Below, piece after piece: positions 16,834 through 25,896 of a stretch of 64,000 bases of DNA. This DNA is from Desulfobulbaceae bacterium (GTDB lineage: Bacteria > Desulfobacterota > Desulfobulbia > Desulfobulbales > Desulfocapsaceae). The DNA lies in NCBI GenBank assembly GCA_011390165.1, contig JAABSV010000002.1, positions 62,001 through 126,000 on the forward strand, read 5' to 3'. Under the pieces are notes generated by a model. The model did not search any database and had not been told where the DNA came from. It saw nothing but the letters and a program-made list of their open reading frames with translations. The translations under genes were made by a program, and so were the position numbers. Within the stretch, counting starts at the first letter, position 1; the number at the start of each line of letters is the position of its first letter.

Positions 16834-17720
16834 GAGGCAACGAAGATCCTCAGGATGTCCTCCTTTTTCTCCCGTTGCTCCTGCAAAGCGGAGAACCAGT
16901 TGCCCGGCTCGCCGCTCTGCCAGTAAAGGCCATGCCTGGCCCAGAGAGGCTGGGTTTCGGGAAGGAAATCGGCGAAGATCTTCTCCGCATCCCAGGGTCC
17001 GGAGATATCGGCACAGCAGTAGAGCAGAGAGAGGATATCGGCAACCTGCATGATCAGGGGGTAGCGGCGGTGTGCAGGGGCCACCTCCGGGTTATGGTGG
17101 TAGCCGATGGCGGCGACCAGTTGTCCCGGTAGTCGCCAGTGTTCGGCCAGTTGCCGGCCAACCACATCATGGCTGGTGGCGAACTGGAGCTGTTCCTGTC
17201 CCGGGTTGTGGAAATGGTTCGGGTCAGCCAACTCCTGCAGGAGCGGGTAGTCGTGGGGAAATTCCATCAACATTGCCAGCCGGCCGATATCATGGATCAG
17301 CCCGGCAATGAAAAATTCGTTACCGGAAAGGTGAAAATGGTCGGCAATGATTTTTGCCGCCAGGCCGCAGGTGAAGCTGTGCTCCCAGAACAGGCCGAGC
17401 TTTTCCCGGTTGCTGCCGCTCATTTTTGGAAAGGCGGCAAACAGTGCCTTGCCGATGACGATGTTTTTCACCTCCTCCTGGCCGAGGACCACCAGTGCCC
17501 GATCAAGGCTGCCAACTTGGCTTGGGAGACCAAAAAAGGCCGAGTTGGCAAGTTGCAGCAGTGCCGAGCACATGCTCTGGTCCGGCTGGATTGCCCGCAT
17601 CAGGTCGCTGATGCCGCACTCCGGATCGGCGGTGACCGCCATCACCCGGGAAACGGTGGCCGGCAGGGCGGGAAGGGAATCAATCCGGATATGGATGGAG
17701 CGCTGGTGGCGGGGAGTCAT
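16830..17720 (-). CDS. HDOD domain protein
   Basis: A 296-residue protein dominated by an HDOD domain (LPALPATVSRVMAV at about 15-28, LQLANSAFFGLP, then VVLGQEEVKNIVIG and a central HDIGRLAMLM region). HDOD domains resemble HD phosphohydrolases but often lack activity and act in signalling, for example in chemotaxis or cyclic di-GMP networks. Here the HD pair in FIAGLIHDIGR is present. The gene is flanked by overlapping genes for a GGDEF/HD-GYP-like protein and UbiB, so the three are co-translated. Confidence 0.88.
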   Translation of the reverse strand: MTPRHQRSIHIRIDSLPALPATVSRVMAVTADPECGISDLMRAIQPDQSMCSALLQLANSAFFGLPSQVGSLDRALVVLGQEEVKNIVIGKALFAAFPKMSGSNREKLGLFWEHSFTCGLAAKIIADHFHLSGNEFFIAGLIHDIGRLAMLMEFPHDYPLLQELADPNHFHNPGQEQLQFATSHDVVGRQLAEHWRLPGQLVAAIGYHHNPEVAPAHRRYPLIMQVADILSLLYCCADISGPWDAEKIFADFLPETQPLWARHGLYWQSGEPGNWFSALQEQREKKEDILRIFVAS

Positions 17721-19330
17721 GGCGACACAACTGGGAAAGAGTTGTGTACTTCGGCTCGACTGGCCTGGAGTGCCTCCGGGTCCAGGGGAAGAAGTTTTTT
17801 GTTTTCGATAACTTCAAGGAGACGGATGACCAAGTCCGGGTCAAACTGGCGGCCGGCCTGGTTTTTCAGTTCGGTGATGATCTCCATGGCGGTCAAGGGG
17901 CGGCGGTAGGGGCGGGAGCCGACCATTGCCGCCAGCGAGTTGGCCAGGTTAAAGATCCGTGCCCCCAGAGGAATCTCATCGCCGCGCAGCCCAAAGGGCT
18001 TGCCGGTCCCGTCATAACGCTCGGCGTGGCATTGCAGAAGCTGGTTCTCCTCGGAAAAATAATGAAACATATCTGTTATTTCAGATATTTTCAAGGGCAG
18101 TTCGGCAATGCCCTGCTTTTCGTCGGCGGTCAGTTCGCCTGGTTTTCCGCTCAGGTCGTTGTGGAGGAGGAGGCGGAAGCTGTGGTAAAGGGTGATTGAG
18201 TTCTGGAAGGTTTGCAGATGGTGTTCCGACAGGCCGAGATGTTCGCCGAGCAGGTTGATATAGCTGGATACGGTGTCGATGTGGGTCTGATGCTCGGGGC
18301 CGGCGGTGTTTCTCGCCAGCAGTTCCAGGGAGTCGATTACTGACTGCCGGGTCTTGTCGAGTATCCTATGCAGGCTCTCCCGCAGTGAACGGTGGGAGTG
18401 CTGGGTCGTGTCTTCCGGGGAGCGCGGCTGGTAACTGCAGACCCGGTTACGGCCTCCGGCTTTGGCGGAGAAGAGTGCCGCCTGGGCCATGCCCAGCAGC
18501 CGTTCGTGGCTTTCCGGCTGGTGCGCGCAAAGAGAGGCGGTGCCGATGGAGATGGTGACCTGCCGGCTCTCGTTGCCGTCGGAAAAGGGTTTGCCGGCAC
18601 AATTTCGGCAGATTTCCGTGGCGGTGGCGGTGGCGGTGGCGGTGTCGGCCCCGGGGAGCACCACGACAAACTCCTCGCCGGAAAAACGGTAACAGGACGC
18701 CCCCTCATGAACCATGCTGGTCAGCCGGGCGGCCATTTCGTTTAGAATCAGATCGCCGAAAGCAAGGCCGAGAGCTTTGTTGATGCTGCTGAAATAATCG
18801 ATATTGAGCAACAGGACGGAGAGGTCACGGTTGTCGTTGCAGGCATTCTGGAACAGTTCTCCCAGCCGGATGGTGAGCTGGCGGCGGTTATAGAGGCCGG
18901 TCAGCCCGTCGCGGTTGAACAGGGCGTCGAGTTGGCGGCTGACGCTTTGCGCATGGCCCTGGTTTTCCGCAGCGAGTAGCTGTATCCGGAGGAGCAGTGC
19001 CAGGCGGTGCTGAAGGAGGCCGGCTTCGACCGGCAGGGAAAGGTAGTCGGTGATCCGTCCGCTGATTTCCGGAGCTGTGGTTGTTGTCGGCGGGGAAGAA
19101 CCGAGAAAGAGCAGGGGGGTGGTGGTTGGCACTTCGCTGTCATTGATCAGGGCGGAAAACTGCTCGGGCCGGGCATCGGTAACCAGGAGCCGGGCGTTGC
19201 TTCGTTCCCCGGCTGTTCCTCGGTTTCCAGAGAGTAGCCAGAGAACCTCCCTGGCTGCCACACCGCTCAAAGCACGGCGAACCGGTTCATTGAGGAGGTC
19301 GGCGGTGGTAATGATGTGGTTTTCGCTCAT
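17717..19330 (-). CDS. Degenerate GGDEF and HD-GYP-like signalling protein
   Basis: A 537-residue protein. Residues about 1-130 may be a receiver-like or unknown sensory region, about 135-300 a GGDEF domain (DGLTGLYNRRQL and LNIDYFSSIN; signature loop reads SGEEF at about 219 instead of GGDEF/GGEEF), and 340-520 an HD-GYP-like domain. The latter keeps ERYDGTGKP and LGARIFNLAN but has lost the catalytic HD pair (YHSFR where HDIGK is expected) and has GKP for GYP. Both catalytic centres are therefore weakened; it may bind cyclic di-GMP or GTP rather than turn it over. A (Thr-Ala)n run follows the GGDEF loop. First gene of the operon. Confidence 0.8.
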   Translation of the reverse strand: MSENHIITTADLLNEPVRRALSGVAAREVLWLLSGNRGTAGERSNARLLVTDARPEQFSALINDSEVPTTTPLLFLGSSPPTTTTAPEISGRITDYLSLPVEAGLLQHRLALLLRIQLLAAENQGHAQSVSRQLDALFNRDGLTGLYNRRQLTIRLGELFQNACNDNRDLSVLLLNIDYFSSINKALGLAFGDLILNEMAARLTSMVHEGASCYRFSGEEFVVVLPGADTATATATATEICRNCAGKPFSDGNESRQVTISIGTASLCAHQPESHERLLGMAQAALFSAKAGGRNRVCSYQPRSPEDTTQHSHRSLRESLHRILDKTRQSVIDSLELLARNTAGPEHQTHIDTVSSYINLLGEHLGLSEHHLQTFQNSITLYHSFRLLLHNDLSGKPGELTADEKQGIAELPLKISEITDMFHYFSEENQLLQCHAERYDGTGKPFGLRGDEIPLGARIFNLANSLAAMVGSRPYRRPLTAMEIITELKNQAGRQFDPDLVIRLLEVIENKKLLPLDPEALQASRAEVHNSFPVVSP

Positions 19331-19406
19331 TGCTGGTGCGAACCTGTAGGTTTAGCTGCTAGGCCAAAGACTGCTTACAAGCGTTGGGCACGTCCATAAC
19401 TTCCAC

Positions 19407-19436
19407 AGTATACAGGTTCGATACCGGAAAGAGCAA
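19407..19436 (-). promoter_or_regulatory. Sigma-70 type promoter of the GGDEF-HDOD-ubiB operon
   Basis: On the minus strand TTGCTC (19431-19436) and TATACT (19407-19412) are separated by 18 bases, upstream of the operon's first gene. A perfect 9-bp inverted repeat, GAACCTGTA at 19340-19348 and TACAGGTTC at 19411-19419, overlaps the promoter spacer and could be an operator. Confidence 0.5.
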
Positions 19437-19470
19437 ATTTTTCCTCTCCTGTATTTGCCGGGACCGCTTT

Positions 19471-20196
19471 TCAGCGGTCGACGAGGGGGGCCAGGGTCGA
19501 AGTGTGCCGGCTGTACACAGCCTTAAGGATCGGGGTGAGCCGGGCCTTGATCTGGGCCAGCGGCACCGGGGCGGGGAGTTCCGGCATCTTTGACTCCACT
19601 GCGGCAGGCGGGGCAAGGCGGAGTTGCTGTTCCAGCCCCACCCCTCCCAACCGGGGTATTTCCCCCTGAAGAATTCCTGCCTGCCAGTTACCGGCTCTCT
19701 CCATTTCACGAAAAAAGCCGAGTATCCCGGAAAGATCGTTCTGACGCTCGAAGGCGTGGATATCGTCGACAAGGTCGGCGTGCCAGCGCCTCAGCTTGGC
19801 CCGGTGTATCCGATACTCCTCAATGTCTGTAGTAAGGCTCTGGCAGGCCCGGTAGACCGTATTACGGTAGCGGCCGACCCTGGTCAGCCCGTGGCCACGG
19901 CAGCTGCGGCAAAGTTCGACGGCGGTCAGCTGCCCCTCTTTCGACGGGAAGAACTGGCGCAAGTCGTCGCTCAGCCCGAGGAGGCCGCAGCAGGCGAGAA
20001 AAGAGCGCTCTTCCGGGAGGAGGAGGCGCAGTCGTTGCAAATCTTCGCCGATCCTGGCAGAGTAGTTTGCGCTCTCTTTGTCAAGGCACTGGAGGTAATT
20101 CTTGGATTGCTCTTCAATCCGCCGGCGGTCGCCGAAATAGCGTTCGGCGATGTCTCGTTTGAGCTCGTAGGCGATGGCGTCAGCGATATTGCTCAT
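19471..20196 (-). CDS. Conserved hypothetical protein, 241 aa
   Basis: A soluble, mostly helical protein with no signal peptide. The N-terminal part (DAIAYELKRDIAERYFGDRR) and a central CRSCRGHGLTRVGRYRNTVY containing a CxxC pair are its most notable features; the CxxCxG-type element could bind zinc. I do not recognise the family. It lies alone on the minus strand between the GGDEF operon and dnaG, and its start is 170 bases from the divergent dnaG start. Codon use is like that of the neighbours, so I judge it a real gene. Confidence 0.65.
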   Translation of the reverse strand: MSNIADAIAYELKRDIAERYFGDRRRIEEQSKNYLQCLDKESANYSARIGEDLQRLRLLLPEERSFLACCGLLGLSDDLRQFFPSKEGQLTAVELCRSCRGHGLTRVGRYRNTVYRACQSLTTDIEEYRIHRAKLRRWHADLVDDIHAFERQNDLSGILGFFREMERAGNWQAGILQGEIPRLGGVGLEQQLRLAPPAAVESKMPELPAPVPLAQIKARLTPILKAVYSRHTSTLAPLVDR

Positions 20197-20366
20197 ACAG
20201 AGTGAAGAGTAAAGAGTACGAAGTGCTTTCTCTAGGAAAAAGTGGTGGTTGGCTGCTTTTCCCTGTTACCGTGAAGGCGGGCCGGGAGGGCGGACATCGC
20301 TGCTCCCGGTGGTCAGTATAGTATGGATAGCGTGAAGAATCACCTTCTTTTCCATGGATATCGAGT

Positions 20367-22166
20367 ATGGCTGGCAGCGAGTCTCGCGACGAGGTAACCG
20401 CACGGATCAAAGAACAGGCCGATATTGTCCAGATTGTTGGCGAACATGTCGAATTGCGGCGCAGCGGCAGCCGCTATCTCGGCCTTTGTCCCTTCCATGG
20501 TGAAAAGACCCCCTCTTTTTCGGTTCAGGCTGATCCCGGTCTGTTTTACTGTTTTGGTTGCGGTGAGTCGGGTGATGTCTTCAGCTTCCTGATGAAGTTC
20601 CATCAGATCGACTTTCCCACCGCCCTGCAGCAGCTGGCTGAACGGTACCACATCGCTTTGCCGGAACGGCGGCTTTCCCGGGAGGAGGAGCAGCGCCGGG
20701 AGCGGCGGGAACAGCTCTATGCGGTCAACCAGCAGGCAGCTGAACTGTACCAGCGCTATCTCCGCGAGGCGGCCCGGGCCAAGCCGGCCAGGGAGTATCT
20801 GTACCGCCGGGGGGTGGCCGAACCGCTCCAGGCGCGGTTCGGAATAGGCTACGCGCCGTCGGTGGAGGCGGAGGGGTGGAATTTTCTCGGCAACCGGCTG
20901 GGCCATTCGGCCCAGCCGGCGGCCAGGGCTGCCGGTTTGCTGGTGGAAAAGGAAGAGGGAGGCAGCTATGACCGCTTCCGCGATCGCATTGTCTTCCCGA
21001 TCTTTGACAACCGTGGCCGGGTCTGTGGTTTCGGGGGGAGAATTGTTGGTGAGGGGCAGCCCAAATACCTCAACTCACCGGAAAGTGAGATCTTTGTCAA
21101 AGGAAAGATGCTCTTTGGTCTCTACCAGGCCAGGGACGAAATCCGCCGACAGAAGCGAGTGATTGTCGTGGAGGGTAATTTTGACCTGATTTCTCTGGTC
21201 GGCAGTGGTCTTGCCCCGGTGGTGGCGCCACTGGGTACGGCCCTGACCCGGGATCAACTTGGTCTGTTGAAGCGTCTGGTCGACAAGGTAATTCTCCTCT
21301 TTGACGCCGACGCCGCCGGCAGCGCCGCGGCCGTCCGCGCGGCAGCACTGTTTTTTGCCGAACAACTGCCGGCCCTGGTTGCTCTGCTGCCAGCAGGGCA
21401 TGACCCGGACACTTTTGTCCGGGAGCAGGGACTGCCCGCCCTCAACGAGCTTCTTGACCAGGCTCGGGACCTCCCGGAATTTGTTTTCCAGCACTGGGCC
21501 GAACGGCACGGCCTCGGCCTGGCCGGCAAGGGGAAAATTGTCGAAGAACTGCGCCCCCTGGTGGCTGCCGCCGCTTCACCACTGCAGCGCTCCCTCTGCC
21601 TGGCCCATTTTGCCGAAAAGCTTGGACTTCCGGTGGCGGAGCTCGAGCAGCATTTTCGTCTGCCGACTGCCGGGGTCGAGGTCTCACCCTCCCGGCCCAC
21701 CGCTCAGCGGCCGACCTCGAACCCGGCTGTTCCGCTGACCATTGCCCAGAAACCGCTGGTGGAGTACATGGTTCTCAATCCCGGCCAGTACCAGCGACTT
21801 GCCGAAGAGGGTATTCGTGCCTGCCTGGCCGGCAGTGTCGGCGAAATTCTCTTCCTGCACCTCGGCCGGCTCCTGGAACAGAACCCGGCAACAGAACCGG
21901 AGGAGCTGCTCAGCACGTTGGCCGAAGGACCGGAACGGGCCCTGGTCGCGGCTCTGCTGGTCGGAGCCTCATCGGAGCGGGCCGCCGGCTCGGGCGGTGG
22001 AGGCCGGGATCTGGCCGATCTCCTCGCCTACCTGGAGAACTGTCGGCAAATCGAAAAAAAACGGCAGATTCTCGCTCGGATGGAGCGGGCAGAACAGCAA
22101 GGTGATCTGTCTCTTCTTGGCCAGTTGCTTGCCGACCTGCAACAGATACGGCAAGCAGATGGCTGA
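20367..22166 (+). CDS. dnaG: DNA primase
   Basis: A 599-residue primase that makes RNA primers for replication. The N-terminal CHC2 zinc-binding domain has the ligands CPFH (about 41-44) and CFGCGESGDVFSFLM (about 62). The TOPRIM catalytic core shows VVEGNFDLISL (the family's EGYxDxI, with Asn for Tyr/His) and the acidic LFDADAAGSAA. The C-terminal DnaB-interacting part (about 430-599) is helical and variable. It precedes rpoD, the classic macromolecular-synthesis operon order. Start at ATG 20367 matches the conserved beginning; the ribosome site is weak. Confidence 0.96.
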   Translation: MAGSESRDEVTARIKEQADIVQIVGEHVELRRSGSRYLGLCPFHGEKTPSFSVQADPGLFYCFGCGESGDVFSFLMKFHQIDFPTALQQLAERYHIALPERRLSREEEQRRERREQLYAVNQQAAELYQRYLREAARAKPAREYLYRRGVAEPLQARFGIGYAPSVEAEGWNFLGNRLGHSAQPAARAAGLLVEKEEGGSYDRFRDRIVFPIFDNRGRVCGFGGRIVGEGQPKYLNSPESEIFVKGKMLFGLYQARDEIRRQKRVIVVEGNFDLISLVGSGLAPVVAPLGTALTRDQLGLLKRLVDKVILLFDADAAGSAAAVRAAALFFAEQLPALVALLPAGHDPDTFVREQGLPALNELLDQARDLPEFVFQHWAERHGLGLAGKGKIVEELRPLVAAAASPLQRSLCLAHFAEKLGLPVAELEQHFRLPTAGVEVSPSRPTAQRPTSNPAVPLTIAQKPLVEYMVLNPGQYQRLAEEGIRACLAGSVGEILFLHLGRLLEQNPATEPEELLSTLAEGPERALVAALLVGASSERAAGSGGGGRDLADLLAYLENCRQIEKKRQILARMERAEQQGDLSLLGQLLADLQQIRQADG

Positions 22167-22216
22167 TTCGGGCGGTCCCCCGGTGGCGGCTTTTTTACCG
22201 GAGGTCTTCATTTTTC

Positions 22217-22245
22217 TTGACATTTTCTTCACTTTCGTTTGTGTA
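22217..22245 (+). promoter_or_regulatory. Possible internal promoter before rpoD
   Basis: TTGACA at 22217-22222 is followed after 17 bases by TGTGTA (22240-22245) in the 206-base gap between dnaG and rpoD. The -35 is perfect but the -10 is poor. An extra promoter for rpoD is known in other bacteria and would be expected here. Confidence 0.4.
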
Positions 22246-22372
22246 AGGAGCAGGTTGCTCTGCGCTTTTGCCGCTTTCAGACGGCTGTATGCCAAGAGAG
22301 GCCAGGTGCTGGCTGGCAGGCCCGGTTTCTGGCCGGGGATTGCTGGGTAGGGTTTGATCTGAGGAGAAGTTG

Positions 22373-24016
22373 ATGCCGTTGACCGGAAATGATGACGAAC
22401 TGATCGAAGAGGGCCCCTTCGAGATCGATCAGGAGCAGGGCTTGGGCTATGGTCTTGCTGACGAGTTTCCAGGGGTGCTTGCCGCCGGGGTTGGGGCAGT
22501 GGTGCCGGACGGGGACCGCGAAGAGAGCACCTTCCCCCTTGCCGACCGACGCACCGGTTCGCGAAGCGACCGGCGGAAGTGTGACCGGCGTCGCGCCACC
22601 CGCTACAGTGAAGAGGGCGAGAGCCAGACGAAAAATCGCCTCTCCACCGACCCGATGAATATCTATCTCCGTGAGATGGGGACGTTGACCCTGCTTAGCC
22701 AGGCCGAAGAGCTGGAACTGGCGCAAAGGATGGAAGAGGGGAAACAGCGGGTTCAGAACGCAGTGCTCAAGGCACCGCTGGCCATTGCCGCCCTCGCCGA
22801 ACTGGTCAAGGGGCTGGAGGAGAACAACGATAAAATCCTCCAGATCATCTCCGGGATCACCGAAAACAAACCGAGCCTGCTGCTCCGGGAAAGCTCTGAG
22901 CTCCTGGCTCTGCTTGCCCAGGCGACGGCTCTCGAACAGCGCCGGAACGTGATTCTTGTCCGCTACCTGCAGTTGAGCCCGGAGAGTGGTGAGGCCGTAC
23001 GGCTGCTCTCCGATATCGATATGCTCAGTGAACAGGTGGCAGCACTGTTCGCCGGGAAAATGATCTGCGCCGACTGTATCAAAGCCATCGCCACGTCACT
23101 GGAAGAGCTCTCCAGGCGCTTTCGCAAGGTCTTCGTCGAGATCATGGGCGGGCAGGCCGGTGCTGCCGGCGCGACAAGTCCGGAAGCCATCGAACGGCTG
23201 GTGAACCGGCAGATGCTCGCCGAATCTGGTATTGACAGCACTCGATTGCAGGAAATTCTCGATGAGGTTGACGCGGGCTGGGAGCTGTACAAGCAGGCCA
23301 AGGAGGGGTTGGTTCGGGCCAATTTGCGGCTGGTCATCTCGGTATCGAAAAAATTTATCAACCGGGGGCTGCAGTTCTCCGATCTGATCCAGGAGGGCAA
23401 TATCGGCTTGATGAAGGCGGTGGAAAAATTTGATTACCACCGCGGCTACAAGTTCAGTACCTACGCCACCTGGTGGATCAGGCAGGCCATCACCAGAGGG
23501 ATTGCCGACCAGGGCAGGACCATCCGGCTGCCGGTTCACATGATCGAGACGATTAACCGACTGCTCCGGGTTTCCAAGGATTTTTTGCTCGAAGAGCATC
23601 GCGAACCGACCCCGGAGGAGATGGCGGCACAGTTAGGTACCGAGGTAGGTAAGGTCAAGTCGGCCCTGAAGATCGCCAAGGATGCGATTTCCCTGGATAC
23701 CCCGGTGGGTGACGATGGCGAAACTTTTCTCGGTGACTTTATTGAGGACAAGGAGAGAATCGGCCCGGACCAGGCCTCCATGGTTGCCAGTCTTCGCGAG
23801 TGCCTCAACCAGGTGATCTCCTCTCTTTCGCCGCGCGAGGCAAAAATTCTCCAGATGCGCTATGGAATCAACGTCGACTGCGACCATACCCTGGAAGAGG
23901 TGGGCAAATGTTTTGCGGTGACCCGTGAGCGGATCAGGCAGATTGAGGCCCAGGCTATCATGAAGCTCAAGCACCCCTCGCGGGTGGAGGAACTTCGCGT
24001 CTTTATGAGCGATTGA
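22373..24016 (+). CDS. rpoD: RNA polymerase primary sigma factor (sigma-70)
   Basis: A 547-residue primary sigma factor. Region 1.2 begins at [18 protein letters not shown] (about 94), the core recognition helices of region 2 contain [20 protein letters not shown] and [20 protein letters not shown], and region 4.2 near the end reads [20 protein letters not shown]. The first about 90 residues do not look like the usual region 1.1: they are acidic at first, then Arg-rich ([20 protein letters not shown]). The ATG at 22373 lies two codons from an alternative TTG and follows a GAGGAGAAG site. It drives housekeeping transcription, and its recognition of TTGACA/TATAAT sites fits the promoters seen here. 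Confidence 0.96.
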   Translation: MPLTGNDDELIEEGPFEIDQEQGLGYGLADEFPGVLAAGVGAVVPDGDREESTFPLADRRTGSRSDRRKCDRRRATRYSEEGESQTKNRLSTDPMNIYLREMGTLTLLSQAEELELAQRMEEGKQRVQNAVLKAPLAIAALAELVKGLEENNDKILQIISGITENKPSLLLRESSELLALLAQATALEQRRNVILVRYLQLSPESGEAVRLLSDIDMLSEQVAALFAGKMICADCIKAIATSLEELSRRFRKVFVEIMGGQAGAAGATSPEAIERLVNRQMLAESGIDSTRLQEILDEVDAGWELYKQAKEGLVRANLRLVISVSKKFINRGLQFSDLIQEGNIGLMKAVEKFDYHRGYKFSTYATWWIRQAITRGIADQGRTIRLPVHMIETINRLLRVSKDFLLEEHREPTPEEMAAQLGTEVGKVKSALKIAKDAISLDTPVGDDGETFLGDFIEDKERIGPDQASMVASLRECLNQVISSLSPREAKILQMRYGINVDCDHTLEEVGKCFAVTRERIRQIEAQAIMKLKHPSRVEELRVFMSD

Positions 24017-24051
24017 GAGCGGCCGCCGGCCACGGCAGCAATGGAGAGCAG

Positions 24052-25149
24052 ATGCTGGTTGATTGGGTGGCGCTCAGCCTGGTACCAGGGCTCGGACCGG
24101 TTGGTTGTCGCCGGTTGCTTGATCATTTTCACACCCCTCGGGCTGTTCTTTCCGCCTCTCCGGCCGAACTCTCCAGGGTGGCCGGGGTGCAGGCAAGACA
24201 GCTGAATAACCTTTCTACCGTTGACGAGTGGCGTCGGCAGGGCGAGCGGCAACTGCAGGCCCTGGCCGCTGCCGGGGCCTGCGCCCTTCCCCTGGACGAT
24301 CCGGCCTACCCGGACCGCCTCAGGCAACTCCCCGACCCCCCGGTGGTCCTTTACCTGCGCGGCAATCCGGCCCTCCTCTCCGCACCGGGGATTGCCGTGG
24401 TCGGCTCCCGGGCGGCCACCAGCTACGGGCGGCGGATCGCCTTCTCTCTGGCCGGGGGGGTGGCCGGGGCGGGGCTGACGGTGACCTCGGGCCTCGCCTT
24501 GGGAATCGATAGCGAGGCCCACGCCGGGGCGCTGGCGGTGGCGGGGAACACGGTGGCGGTGCTTGGTTGCGGCCTTGACATCTTCTACCCGCCGGCCAAC
24601 CGGCAACTGGCCCAGAAAATCGCCGAACAGGGGGCCCTGGTAAGTGAATACCCATTGGGAACCACGCCGGAAAGTTTCCGTTTTCCGGCCCGAAACCGAA
24701 TCATTGCCGGCCTGGCCCAGGGTGTTTTGGTGGTCGAAGCGACCAAACGATCAGGCTCGTTGATCACCGCCCAGATCGCCCTGGACTTGAACCGTGAGGT
24801 ATTCGCCGTTCCCGGACAGGTCGATTCCGGAAAGAGTGAAGGGTGCCACTGGCTCCTCCAGCAGGGCGCCAAACTGGTTCAGCGGGTTGACGATATCCTG
24901 GTGGAAATCGGCCCAGCTTCAGGGCAGCGGGAAAGGCCGGCCCCTGCACCCGTGTCGTTGCCGGCGGGGTTCGATCCGGCCGCCACCGCCCTTTTCGAAT
25001 TGCTCGAACCCTATCCCCAGACCCGGGACGAACTGTTGGCCCGCTCAGGTCTTGCCCCGGCCAGGCTGAGTGAGTTGCTCCTTATCCTCGAACTGGAGGG
25101 GGTGGCGGCACTGCTGCCCGGTGATCGGGTTGAGAGAACCGGCCGTTGA
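24052..25149 (+). CDS. dprA: DNA-processing protein DprA
   Basis: A 365-residue DprA/Smf protein. The Rossmann-like core carries VVGSRAATSYGRRIA, VTSGLALGIDSEAHAGAL, TVAVLGCGLDIFYPP and FRFPARNRIIAGL, all family hallmarks. DprA binds incoming single-stranded DNA and loads RecA during natural transformation; it is also kept by many bacteria not known to be competent. A C-terminal winged-helix-like region follows residue 300. I chose the ATG at 24052 (GGAGAG upstream) over a TTG at 24013 that would overlap rpoD. Confidence 0.93.
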   Translation: MLVDWVALSLVPGLGPVGCRRLLDHFHTPRAVLSASPAELSRVAGVQARQLNNLSTVDEWRRQGERQLQALAAAGACALPLDDPAYPDRLRQLPDPPVVLYLRGNPALLSAPGIAVVGSRAATSYGRRIAFSLAGGVAGAGLTVTSGLALGIDSEAHAGALAVAGNTVAVLGCGLDIFYPPANRQLAQKIAEQGALVSEYPLGTTPESFRFPARNRIIAGLAQGVLVVEATKRSGSLITAQIALDLNREVFAVPGQVDSGKSEGCHWLLQQGAKLVQRVDDILVEIGPASGQRERPAPAPVSLPAGFDPAATALFELLEPYPQTRDELLARSGLAPARLSELLLILELEGVAALLPGDRVERTGR

Positions 25150-25199
25150 CCGATCGACACAAGGCGGCCACAAGAGGGGATCAGCCCTTGGAGAAAATC

Positions 25200-25883
25200 A
25201 TGCAGAGCACAATCAAGATTGCCCCGTCGATTCTGTCCGCCGACTTCGCTGCCCTTGGAGCGGAAGTGGCGGCGGTGGTGGCCGGTGGTGCCGACCTTAT
25301 CCACGTTGATGTGATGGATGGACACTTCGTCCCCAACATCACCATAGGCCCAATGGTGGTGTCGGCGCTGCGGAGGGTGACCGACAAAGTTCTTGATGTG
25401 CACCTGATGGTCAGTGACGCTGACCGCTCTCTTGAGGCCTTTGCCGCTGCCGGAGCCGACTGGATCACCGTCCACGTTGAGGCCTGCCCGCACCTCCACC
25501 GCACGGTGTCCCGCATCCGGGAACTTGGCAAAAAGGCCGGGGTGGTGCTCAACCCGGCCACACCGCTGACCAGCCTCGACTGCATTCTTACCGAAGTTGA
25601 CCTGGTGATGCTGATGTCGGTCAACCCCGGCTTTGGCGGCCAGTCTTTTATTCCGGCGACCCTTGCCAAGATTCGGGCGCTGCGGCAGATGATTGAAGCC
25701 CGTCGGTTGCGGGTGGCAATCGAGGTGGATGGCGGCATGTCCGCCGAGACCATCGGGGCGACTGCAGAGGCCGGGGCGACCATCTTTGTGGCCGGATCGG
25801 CGGTGTACGGCAGCTCCGATTATGCCGCCACCATTGCCATGCTGCGCAGTCGCGCTGAAGCCGGCGCCGCTCGCTATCGCTGA
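25200..25883 (+). CDS. rpe: Ribulose-phosphate 3-epimerase
   Basis: A 227-residue TIM-barrel enzyme that interconverts ribulose 5-phosphate and xylulose 5-phosphate in the pentose-phosphate pathway. Conserved metal and catalytic segments are visible: IAPSILSADF, HVDVMDGHFVPNITIGP, LDVHLMV, MSVNPGFGGQSF and EVDGGM. The ATG at 25200 has a GGAG site 12 bases upstream; an alternative TTG at 25146 would overlap dprA and adds unconserved residues. The gene is followed after 13 bases by pgi, so the two sugar-phosphate enzymes are co-transcribed. Confidence 0.95.
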   Translation: MQSTIKIAPSILSADFAALGAEVAAVVAGGADLIHVDVMDGHFVPNITIGPMVVSALRRVTDKVLDVHLMVSDADRSLEAFAAAGADWITVHVEACPHLHRTVSRIRELGKKAGVVLNPATPLTSLDCILTEVDLVMLMSVNPGFGGQSFIPATLAKIRALRQMIEARRLRVAIEVDGGMSAETIGATAEAGATIFVAGSAVYGSSDYAATIAMLRSRAEAGAARYR

Positions 25884-25896
25884 TCAGGAGAGTGGT

